A DNA stretch of 64,000 nt from Nostoc sp. MS1 (lineage in GTDB: Bacteria > Cyanobacteriota > Cyanobacteriia > Cyanobacteriales > Nostocaceae): positions 5,515,501 through 5,579,500 of the forward strand of contig NZ_AP023441.1 in NCBI RefSeq assembly GCF_019976755.1, written 5' to 3'. Of the stretch, positions 56,369-62,840 are shown piece after piece (positions within the stretch are counted from its first letter, which is position 1; each line of letters starts with the position of its first letter). The notes below the pieces were generated by a model that was not told the origin of the DNA, made no database searches, and saw only the letters and a list, made by a program, of their open reading frames with translations. The position numbers and the translations under genes are program-made.

Positions 56369-56425
56369 GGTAATCGGTAATTGTTAATTGTTTTTTCTAT
56401 TATCAATGACCAATTACCGATTACC
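56369..56425. terminator. 15-bp inverted repeat between convergent genes
   Basis: GGTAATCGGTAATTG (56369-56383) pairs perfectly with 56411-56425. It is built from GGTAAT heptamer-like units and lies between the ends of hpnJ and the response regulator gene, so it can serve both as transcript end. Confidence 0.6.
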
Positions 56426-56465
56426 AACCACCACAAATATCATAAATATTCCAACGAACATGATA

Positions 56466-57095
56466 CTACAACAAAATTAAACCTAACCGCACACCAACGG
56501 TAACGGCTTCAGTACGGGTGGAAACGGCGAGTTTTTGGAAAATTGATGAGACATGAAATTTGACTGTGTGGTCTGAAATATGGAGATTTTTAGCGATCGC
56601 TTTATTTCCTAACCCAGAACCCAGCATTTGTAAAACTTCAATTTCTCGCGGTGTTAAGGATTGTACGGGATTAGGTGCGACCTTTTCCCGTATAGAGAAA
56701 GATTCTAGGATATCGGGATGGAGGACGACTAGACCAAGGGCGATCGCTTCAATTGCTGTTAAAATCTCTAATTCTGTACTAATGTCGAGTAATATACCCC
56801 GCACTCCAGAACGTAGTGCCGCTTCTGTGTCGATGTCGGTCAATTCTTCTACAATCACCATTACCCTTAACGGGTCTTGTTCCTCTTGGATGAGAAGTAA
56901 TTTATCCCACACGACTGGAGAATCGTTACCTAAATCTAGCAGCACTACATCCGGTTGTAATTGCTTAACTTCCCTTGCCAATATATCTAAATCAGACACA
57001 CTCCCCACAACCGTCATCTGAGGATTACTTGCCACCATAGCCGATAATCCTGCTCGTACTACAGGGGAAGCAGCAACTACCATTACCCCAATCAT
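56466..57095 (-). CDS. NarL/LuxR-type response regulator with atypical receiver
   Basis: A 209-residue regulator. The N-terminal receiver-like domain (1-120) keeps the phosphorylation-site pattern DVVLLDLG but lacks the acidic pair after strand 1 (VMVVAASPVV) and the conserved lysine (GILLDIS instead of LLK). The C-terminal LuxR helix-turn-helix is normal (LTPREIEVLQMLGSGLGNKAIAKNL, VKFHVSSIFQKL). Its ATG overlaps the stop of the upstream protease gene (ATGA), so translation is coupled. The atypical receiver may respond to something other than phosphorylation. Confidence 0.88.
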   Translation of the reverse strand: MIGVMVVAASPVVRAGLSAMVASNPQMTVVGSVSDLDILAREVKQLQPDVVLLDLGNDSPVVWDKLLLIQEEQDPLRVMVIVEELTDIDTEAALRSGVRGILLDISTELEILTAIEAIALGLVVLHPDILESFSIREKVAPNPVQSLTPREIEVLQMLGSGLGNKAIAKNLHISDHTVKFHVSSIFQKLAVSTRTEAVTVGVRLGLILL

Positions 57096-57925
57096 TTCGC
57101 CTCCACCGTAGTTTTCCCAAATACATAAACTACGAGTTGCTGTCCACCACGCCAAATTTGTAAGGGTATTGATTGGTTAGTTTGGTTTTGTTGCAAATAT
57201 GTCCTTAAATCATCCGGTCGAGTAAATGACCTACCAGCAACACCAATCAATACATCACCAATTTGTAAACCAGCAGTTTCCGCCTCGCTACCAGGAAGGA
57301 TGGATAAAACTAGTAAACCTAAAGCTTGTCTACTCAAGAGTACAGGTTGTAGCGTCACTCCCAATTGCGGACGGCTTTGACCTTGCAAAAAGCGGTTGAC
57401 TGCGTTACTAGGAACAGCCACAGCCAAACCGTAAGCAATCATTGTATTGATACCTATAACTCGACCGAGACAGTCAGCTAACGGCCCGCCAGAATTACCA
57501 GGGTATAGGCGTAAATCAGCCATGATTGCCTGTTGATAATTGGTGTGAATAATCCCTGTAGTCACCGCACCACTATCAGCAAAAGGATTACCTACAGCCA
57601 AGACTAACTCACCCACACGCAAGCCATCAGAATCAGCGATAGTTGCATTGTTCAAGTCAGTGGCGGAAATTTTGAGGGCAGCTAAATCTTGTTGTGGGTC
57701 AAATTGAGTCCGCACAGCCTCAAATACTCTTCCGTCAGCCAATTCAACAGTTACCTGTGGGCTAGTAGCCACATGGGCATTCGTGATAATTAAACCGTCA
57801 GCTTGCCAGATGACACCAGAACCCACTCCTGTAGAACCGCTTTTAACTTTGACAGTGCTATTGCTTAAGTTGGTGGCGATTAATGAAAGTTCGTGAGTTA
57901 TTTCCGTCAAGGATGTGTTGGTCAT
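57092..57925 (-). CDS. HtrA-like trypsin-type serine protease with PDZ domain, no signal peptide
   Basis: A 277-residue protease. The catalytic triad is intact: His in ITNAHVAT, Asp in PQQDLAALKI, and Ser in YPGNSGGPL. A PDZ domain follows at about 180-270 (LGLLVLSILPGSEAETAGLQIGDVLIGVAG). There is no signal peptide, so it seems cytosolic, unlike DegP/HhoA. It lies between a protease-like gene with lost catalytic residues (57966-58937, 40-bp gap) and the atypical regulator it overlaps by 4 bp. Confidence 0.9.
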   Translation of the reverse strand: MTNTSLTEITHELSLIATNLSNSTVKVKSGSTGVGSGVIWQADGLIITNAHVATSPQVTVELADGRVFEAVRTQFDPQQDLAALKISATDLNNATIADSDGLRVGELVLAVGNPFADSGAVTTGIIHTNYQQAIMADLRLYPGNSGGPLADCLGRVIGINTMIAYGLAVAVPSNAVNRFLQGQSRPQLGVTLQPVLLSRQALGLLVLSILPGSEAETAGLQIGDVLIGVAGRSFTRPDDLRTYLQQNQTNQSIPLQIWRGGQQLVVYVFGKTTVEAK

Positions 57926-57965
57926 GTTGCTTTGTTCCCAATTGAAAATTCAAAATATTTTTGCC

Positions 57966-58937
57966 TTATCTTCTATGCCGTCTCCCACCTCTTTCATGCC
58001 TTCTCGTTTCTGCCTCACGCCTCCTGCCTTCTTCCACCACCAGGCTTTCACCGACAACAACATCTAACTCCAGCAAAGCCCCACCCCGGATAACTTGTAA
58101 TGTGACAGGTTTACCGATGCGATCGCTATTATTAAGTAATGCCAAGACATCACCTGTATCAGTCACCGCAACACCGTCAAATTTCACCAACACATCCCCT
58201 AATAGCAAACCTGCATTATCAGCAGGGCTTCCAACTTCGATATTGACAACAATTACCCCAGTAGTTGCAGTTAAATTCAGGTCATTTTGGAAATTATTCG
58301 GCAACCTCACAGGCTGCATTCCCACACCCAAGTAACCACGAGAAATTCTCCCTTTAGCCAGCAATTGATCAATTACGCGATTAACTGTAGTTGCTGGAAT
58401 AGTCAAAGCTGTACCCCGTCGTCCTGACGTATTCATCCCTACTACATAACCCGCCGCATCAACCAGCGCCCCACCAGCAAAACCAGGGTAAAGTGTAATA
58501 TCGGGGCGGATAAATTGGTCGATATTCCCACCATTCATACTCCGCCAAGCCCCACTGACAACACTCACAGCCCCCATCGCCGCCCGTAAATCGCCTTCGC
58601 TACTTCTAGCCAAACCCAATACTAAATGACCAACTTTCAGCGTATTTGCATCACCAATATTGGCTATAGGAATTTGGGCATTTTCTAATTGGAAGACAGC
58701 TATATCTGTACTAGCATCGTGACCAAGGAAGGTAACAGGAAAGCTTTGCCCTGGTGATACGGTAATGGTAATTTCCTCGTAACGTGGTAGTGACTCATCA
58801 GAGGTAACAATAATTCCATCGCGCCAATGAATCCCACTAGGGGAAACCCTTGTACCAGCATTCACAGCAACCACAGAACCACCACCTTGTTCTACCGTTT
58901 CCGCTAGACTATTGGATAACGCTAATAATGAAGACAT
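57966..58937 (-). CDS. HtrA-like pseudoprotease with PDZ domain
   Basis: A 323-residue homologue of the next gene with the same trypsin-PDZ layout, but the catalytic residues have changed. Where VTNAHV is expected it reads VTSDESLP, and the GNSGG nucleophile motif reads YPGFAGGAL (Ala instead of Ser); the Asp in STDIAVFQL is kept. It cannot act as a serine protease by the usual mechanism. The PDZ domain (about 215-305) is intact. ATG 58937 has GGAG upstream; an earlier ATG at 58970 does not. The last 20 residues are Arg-rich, read from low-complexity DNA. Confidence 0.87.
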   Translation of the reverse strand: MSSLLALSNSLAETVEQGGGSVVAVNAGTRVSPSGIHWRDGIIVTSDESLPRYEEITITVSPGQSFPVTFLGHDASTDIAVFQLENAQIPIANIGDANTLKVGHLVLGLARSSEGDLRAAMGAVSVVSGAWRSMNGGNIDQFIRPDITLYPGFAGGALVDAAGYVVGMNTSGRRGTALTIPATTVNRVIDQLLAKGRISRGYLGVGMQPVRLPNNFQNDLNLTATTGVIVVNIEVGSPADNAGLLLGDVLVKFDGVAVTDTGDVLALLNNSDRIGKPVTLQVIRGGALLELDVVVGESLVVEEGRRREAETRRHERGGRRHRR

Positions 58938-59282
58938 AAATTTTCTCCACAAGTTTTCTTTGATGTTCATATCTTGCCGTTTTCATAGCAGAAATAGCAT
59001 CAGAAAAATGGGGAGAATCTCACCTAGAAAAATGGCTAGGGATAATTCGTAATTGGTAATTTTTCGTAATTTTTAGTATAAGATTTCGGCATTGCATAAT
59101 ATAGGGATGAATTGAGGCGTGAGTCACCAACTGGGCTTCTATATGGTGGCTCACTTTAATTTATTTCTGTCACGCACGCCTATTAATTCCAAATTATCCC
59201 TTTTTTGCTACGTTAGGGTAAAACTGGCAGGATAAGCATACTTTATCAGCAGTAATAACAGAGGAATAAGTGATCATCACCT
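58938..59282. other. Intergenic region with an 11-bp hairpin
   Basis: About 345 bp between the HAD gene and the pseudoprotease start. An 11-bp inverted repeat (GTGAGTCACCA 59119-59129 with 59144-59154) is followed on the plus strand by an AT-rich tail. No gene is seen; the protease operon promoter should be here. Confidence 0.45.
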
Positions 59283-59957
59283 CTAACTTCTAGCCTCCAA
59301 TCTCTCCTCTAATAATTCACTAACTTGCTCTAATGAATCTAATACTTGGTAAGTCAAACATCTGATTTCTGGGGATGGTTGTTCTATATCGGGAACCATA
59401 ATCGGATACATCCCGGCGCTAAAAGCGGCTTCTATACCCACACATGAGTCTTCAAAAACTACACACTGCATAGGTGCAACATGGATTCGGCGACTCACTT
59501 CTAAATATATATCTGGTGCAGGTTTACCTTGTAGTACATCTTCGCTGGTGACAATGGTTGTAAAGTAATGCAAAATGCCTGCGTTGCTTAAGCGGCGGAT
59601 AGTGCGGCTACGGGATGTACCAGTTGCTAAAGCAACGACTATTCCTAAACTGCTGAGTTTGGCAAGTAAATTTAACGCCCCTGGCTTGATGGGCAAACCT
59701 TCTTGTAATTCTCGGCGATCGCCTATTTCAATTCGCTGTCTTTTTACCGCCTCAAAAGGAAAGTTATTGCCATATCTTTGTTTGAGGATTCTTTCTCGCC
59801 ATGACAAATCACGCCCAACAAATTCATTGTAGAAATTGTCATTCATTATATATCCATGACTTGCTAACGCTTGCTGCCATGCCCAACGAGCGATACTTTC
59901 TGTATCAAACAGCAAACCATCCATATCAAAGATTGCGGCGCGGATATCTCGTAACAC
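59283..59957 (-). CDS. HAD-family hydrolase (phosphoglucomutase/phosphatase-like)
   Basis: A 224-residue HAD hydrolase of the beta-phosphoglucomutase/phosphatase subfamily. Motif I DMDGLLFDTE holds the nucleophile, motif II is in ATGTSRS, and motif III/IV in KPAPDIY and FEDSCVGIEAA. The cap is helical, as in sugar-phosphate phosphatases. I start it at GTG 59957 because AGAGGA lies upstream and the family starts there; the open frame extends 90 bp further. The substrate is unknown. Confidence 0.88.
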   Translation of the reverse strand: MLRDIRAAIFDMDGLLFDTESIARWAWQQALASHGYIMNDNFYNEFVGRDLSWRERILKQRYGNNFPFEAVKRQRIEIGDRRELQEGLPIKPGALNLLAKLSSLGIVVALATGTSRSRTIRRLSNAGILHYFTTIVTSEDVLQGKPAPDIYLEVSRRIHVAPMQCVVFEDSCVGIEAAFSAGMYPIMVPDIEQPSPEIRCLTYQVLDSLEQVSELLEERLEARS

Positions 59958-60107
59958 ACTTAATCCTCTGTTTTTAGCTTGTCTACTTACTAACGGGAGC
60001 AATGCGATTGTGTGAGGCAAAAGAACGAGCGATGGGCTGCGCCCCACCGTAGGTGATCGCTATCGTATATCAGTCATAGTCCATTCGCAATTATTTTACC
60101 CATCCTC

Positions 60108-60136
60108 TTGACATTCTCTGAAACACATACTACATT
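60108..60136 (+). promoter_or_regulatory. Sigma-70-type promoter before the RNA/TROVE locus
   Basis: TTGACA (60108-60113) and TACATT (60131-60136) with a 17-bp spacer. The expected transcript start, near 60143, is about 30 bp before the first tRNA-like sequence. It could drive the whole plus-strand array. Confidence 0.6.
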
Positions 60137-60174
60137 TGTAGCATAAAGAAACTAATGATTAATTAATCAAACTT

Positions 60175-60383
60175 GGGTCTGTAGCTCTAATGGTAGAGTT
60201 CCCGGATAACCCTTGTGTCCTAACTCAAAAAGCTTACATACTTGCTCAAAAGTAGAGCAATCGCTTGATAAACGATAGGTGCAGGTGCGATTCCTGCGTA
60301 TGAATCAACAGCTTTTTCAACTTACATGAGGTGTGAGTGTAACTCTCACAGGGAGGGTATCGGTTCAATTCCGATCAGATCCG
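60175..60383 (+). ncRNA. tRNA-like cloverleaf with a Y-RNA-like element in place of its anticodon arm
   Basis: The outer ends form a tRNA-like frame: acceptor GGGTCTG (60175-60181) with CAGATCC (60376-60382), TA at positions 8-9, D-arm GCTC-TAATGGTA-GAGT (60184-60199), and T-arm ATCGG-TTCAATT-CCGAT (60359-60375). TCCC (60200-60203) pairs with GGGA (60351-60354) as a short anticodon-stem equivalent. Between them lie the Y-like element at 60211-60331 and an extra hairpin GTGAG-TGTAACT-CTCAC (60333-60349). There is no CCA. A functional tRNA would need removal of about 147 bases, so I call it a tRNA-like RNA. Confidence 0.7.
60211..60331 (+). ncRNA. Y-RNA-like element 1, with internal tRNA-like module
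   Basis: Outer stem CCTTGTGT / ACATGAGG (8 bp); internal loop 5' CCTAACTC, 3' CAACTT; inner stem AAAAAGCT / AGCTTTTT; then TTACATAC. Inside is a cloverleaf: acceptor-like CATAC/GTATG with a bulged A, D-like arm TTGCTC...GAGCAA, a weak middle arm ATCG...CGAT with a 9-base loop, and T-arm GCAGG-TGCGATT-CCTGC. The layout matches bacterial Y RNAs, which combine a Ro-binding stem with a tRNA-like module. Confidence 0.75.
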
Positions 60384-60419
60384 CTTAGTAATTCATAGTT
60401 AAAAAAAGAGGTGATGAAG

Positions 60420-60620
60420 ATGGTACATATTCGATTTGAAGGACGTTCTGTTGATGTGGGAGAAACCCAACTAGGAATTACAGCGAGTATGAATGATGTG
60501 GCAATTAAGGAACGTGTAGCTAGACATTTAGATGTAAATAGCGATCGCCTTGGTGCTTATGTAGTAGATCGCCGTCCTAGCGGAGATTTAATTGTCCGTC
60601 CTGAAGCGGTTTATGGCTGA
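60420..60620 (+). CDS. Small conserved-looking protein (66 aa) in the TROVE/Y-RNA locus
   Basis: A 66-residue protein I cannot assign. ATG 60420 has AGAGGTG at ideal distance; a second ATG at 60414 is possible. The pattern is short strands and a helix (MVHIRFEGRSVDVGETQLG, then DVAIKERVARHLDV), ending RPSGDLIVRPEAVYG. The size, strand-helix order and C-terminal glycine are reminiscent of small ubiquitin-like folds, but this is only an impression. It lies between Y-like elements 1 and 2, whose 5' side begins 12 bp after its stop, so the protein and RNAs probably share a transcript. Confidence 0.7.
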   Translation: MVHIRFEGRSVDVGETQLGITASMNDVAIKERVARHLDVNSDRLGAYVVDRRPSGDLIVRPEAVYG

Positions 60621-60631
60621 AGACTCTAGTT

Positions 60632-60814
60632 TTCCGTGTCCCGACAGAAGAAGCATACATACACATTGATAACGGCCCTAAGGTAGTAAAATTCGAGCTA
60701 TCGAACAAGCGAAGCATAGTTGCTAAGTCTCACGCAGATTTAGCGTGCGGGCCCACTGCCAATATTTGGTAAGAGCGGCCGTAGTTGTAAAAAGCGTCTT
60801 CGACTTGCACGGAA
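60632..60814 (+). ncRNA. Y-RNA-like element 2, carrying a permuted 23S rRNA-like segment
   Basis: Outer stem TTCCGTGT / GCACGGAA (8 bp); internal loop 5' CCCGACA, 3' GACTT; inner stem GAAGAAGC / GCGTCTTC (one mismatch); then ATACATAC. The inner region starts with GATAACGGCCCTAAGGTAG and TAAAATTC, which resemble 23S rRNA ATAACGGTCCTAAGGTAGC, and ends with GGTAAGAGCGGCCGTAGTTG, resembling 23S GGTAAACGGCGGCCGTAACT. In 23S rRNA these two pieces adjoin in the opposite order around helix 69. Here ACGGCC (60672-60677) pairs with GGCCGT (60777-60782), so helix 69 is opened at its loop. Other hairpins: CACGC-AGATTTA-GCGTG and TGCCAA-TAT-TTGGTA. Confidence 0.75.
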
Positions 60815-60829
60815 GTATTTAATATTCTT

Positions 60830-60864
60830 AATTATGAATTACGAATTATGAATTACGAATTAAT
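60830..60864 (+). repeat. Heptamer tandem repeat between RNA elements 2 and 3
   Basis: Five heptamers: AATTATG, AATTACG, AATTATG, AATTACG, AATTAAT. A STRR-type spacer. Confidence 0.85.
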
Positions 60865-60866
60865 AT

Positions 60867-61008
60867 GATTCCGCGCCCCGACTTGTAAAGCTTACACACT
60901 GTCCGGCAACGGATTTACAGGTTCAATTCCTGTCGCTTCCATTAGAGGGAGCGTAGCCTAATTGGTAAAGGCAATTGTGAAAAACTCTTTACTAACTTGT
61001 GCAGAATC
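60867..61008 (+). ncRNA. Y-RNA-like element 3, with a circularly permuted tRNA-like module
   Basis: Outer stem GATTCcGCGC / GTGCaGAATC (9 pairs, one mismatch); internal loop 5' CCCGACTT, 3' TAACTT; inner stem GTAAAG / CTTTAC; then CTTACACAC. The inner part reads in permuted order: half of an anticodon-like stem (CACA), a long-variable-arm hairpin TCCG-GCAA-CGGA, T-arm ACAGG-TTCAATT-CCTGT, acceptor 3' strand CGCTTCC, six-base loop ATTAGA, acceptor 5' strand GGGAGCG, TA, D-arm GCC-TAATTGGTAAA-GGC, and the other half stem (TGTG). All tRNA landmarks exist, but the acceptor end is closed and the anticodon end joins the Y stem. Confidence 0.72.
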
Positions 61009-61074
61009 ACTATTAATTAAATTGTATTTACTCATAACATTAATTCAAATTATTAACATATGGAGGTGAGTTCA

Positions 61075-61176
61075 ATGATGTCCGTTCACTCATGTTTAAA
61101 AACAACCCAATCGATACGGCAATATTTAGATAAATTGAGGTATGAGCGAACATCGTTTGAGCGAAATCGTTATTGA
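61075..61176 (+). CDS. 33-aa ORF overlapping the start of the 239-aa gene
   Basis: ATG 61075 is preceded by a strong ribosome site (GGAGGTGAG, 61062-61070). It encodes MMSVHSCLKTTQSIRQYLDK and 13 more residues, a basic peptide ending ERNRY. The ORF overlaps the next gene by 35 bp in another frame. Since the 239-aa gene itself has only GAGG two bases from its ATG, this ORF may be a translated leader that couples its translation. No homologue known to me. Confidence 0.5.
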   Translation: MMSVHSCLKTTQSIRQYLDKLRYERTSFERNRY

Positions 61177-61861
61177 ACGCCCTCGTCATGGCATGAGAAT
61201 TAGTCTCAAAAAGCTGAAGGGATTTAAAAAGCAGTTACACAAGCTTACTGAAGAAGCAAGTCAAGATGGATTGTTAAGTCCTTATTTGATTAAACCGAGA
61301 AATAAATCAAAATATCTTGCAGATCATCTTGGCCCCCTGCGTCGGTTTTTGCGTTCAAAAGTTGGGCAGTCCTGGAATGATGTTTACAGTGAACTGTGCC
61401 AAAGATTAAAAACCAACACAATGGCAGGACAGCACGTTATCGGTCATTTGTGGGATTTTGTGGAAAAAGATGTAGAAATTATTGATGGTCAGGTTTATCA
61501 TAAAACTCGCCACAATTATAGAAATCGGTTAGTTGTAAGTTGCCGCGATCGCTTTTATATTCATCCTGAAACTGGAATCTTGTGTGCAGTCGAGAAAGTA
61601 CCAAGAAAATCCAAGCGAAAGCAAGAGCAAACTGATATTCTCATCATTGATGATACTCATCAATACCACAAAATGAACGAGATTTGGTACTTAGTTACCT
61701 TTGAAGATTTCCCACCAACCGATTATGTAACTGATGTTCTCAGAGGTTATATTCATCGTTCCGTTGCCACTTATAGAGGTCGCAAGATTTATGCTGCTAG
61801 TAAACAGCAGTGTAACAAGAAAGAGATTCGGTTTATTTTAAATCAACTCTCTAAAAAATAA
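61142..61861 (+). CDS. Conserved-looking basic protein (239 aa) in the TROVE/Y-RNA locus
   Basis: A 239-residue basic protein I cannot name. No signal peptide or membrane segment. Notable segments are LADHLGPLRRFLRSKVGQSW followed by DVYSELCQRLKTN and HVIGHLWDFV (about 60-105), then FYIHPETGILCAVE (about 138) with a Lys/Arg-rich stretch, and a C-terminal KIYAASKQQCNKKEIRFILN. Its charge and its place among structured RNAs suggest RNA binding (inference). ATG 61142 is the only start because TGA lies in frame six bases upstream. Translation may depend on the overlapping 33-aa ORF. Y-like element 4 begins 6 bp after its stop. Confidence 0.75.
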   Translation: MSEHRLSEIVIERPRHGMRISLKKLKGFKKQLHKLTEEASQDGLLSPYLIKPRNKSKYLADHLGPLRRFLRSKVGQSWNDVYSELCQRLKTNTMAGQHVIGHLWDFVEKDVEIIDGQVYHKTRHNYRNRLVVSCRDRFYIHPETGILCAVEKVPRKSKRKQEQTDILIIDDTHQYHKMNEIWYLVTFEDFPPTDYVTDVLRGYIHRSVATYRGRKIYAASKQQCNKKEIRFILNQLSKK

Positions 61862-61867
61862 AGTTTC

Positions 61868-61995
<128 letters not shown>

Positions 61996-62116
61996 ACTTA
62001 TTGCAATTCACAGTTAAGTAATAGAAAAGACCCCTATCCATAGCGCTTAGCGCTTCTCGTAGAGTACCTCTCCCCTAAAAGAGAGAGGCTTAAAAAGCCC
62101 ATAAATACTTTGACTT

Positions 62117-62521
<405 letters not shown>

Positions 62522-62579
62522 CAAAGGAAATGGGGTAGGGAGTGGAGAATAGAGGTATAGAACATAGCAAAGCATTTAT

Positions 62580-62632
62580 TTCCCCCTCATCTCCCTCATC
62601 TCCCTCATCCCCCTCATCTCCCCCTACTCCTT
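62580..62632 (+). repeat. CTCCCTCAT-type low-complexity tandem repeat
   Basis: Repeats of CTCATCTCC and CTCATCCCC, the same type as at about 14350-14390. Typical intergenic repeat of this genome. Confidence 0.8.
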
Positions 62633-62648
62633 CATCCACATGGCAGTT

Positions 62649-62725
62649 GTTGCCGCGCCCTAATCATAGAAGCTTACATAACTCTGCCCAAGTTAAACCA
62701 ATGCTTCTAAAACTTGCGCGGTGAC
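62649..62725 (+). ncRNA. Y-RNA-like element 5, minimal form
   Basis: Outer stem GTTGCCGCGC / GCGCGGTGAC (10 pairs, two G-T); internal loop 5' CCTAATCA, 3' AAACTT; inner stem TAGAAGC / GCTTCTA (7 bp); then TTACATAA. The interior is only a small hairpin, AACT-CTGCCCA-AGTT, with no tRNA or rRNA-like module. It lies about 115 bp before the TROVE gene and keeps only the shared binding-stem features. Confidence 0.75.
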
Positions 62726-62760
62726 GATATCACCCCGCGTGCAACATCTGCCTCCTTCAG

Positions 62761-62822
62761 TTTTGGATTTTTGGTTTTGGATTTTAGATGGCAATCCAAA
62801 ATCGTAAATCCGCAATCCAAAA
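62761..62822. repeat. Nested TTTTGGATT inverted repeats before the TROVE gene
   Basis: TTTTGGATT (62775-62783) pairs with AATCCAAAA (62793-62801), and an outer pair of the same arms lies at 62761-62769 and 62814-62822. Also found at 13601-13645. It could attenuate transcription into the TROVE gene. Confidence 0.6.
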
Positions 62823-62840
62823 TTTTTTGAGGAGGTTCCA

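Noticed and set aside
60661..60800. Fragment of a true 23S rRNA gene or an rRNA pseudogene
   Set aside because: The two conserved strings are in swapped order and paired inside a Y-like stem, and no flanking 23S sequence is present; a plain rRNA fragment would be collinear.
61142..61861. Homing endonuclease linked to the I-CeuI-like string in element 2
   Set aside because: No LAGLIDADG, HNH or GIY-YIG motif is visible in the 239-aa protein.
62580..62632. CRISPR-like or regulatory repeat
   Set aside because: It is simple CTCCCTCAT low-complexity DNA, repeated elsewhere in the window without structure.
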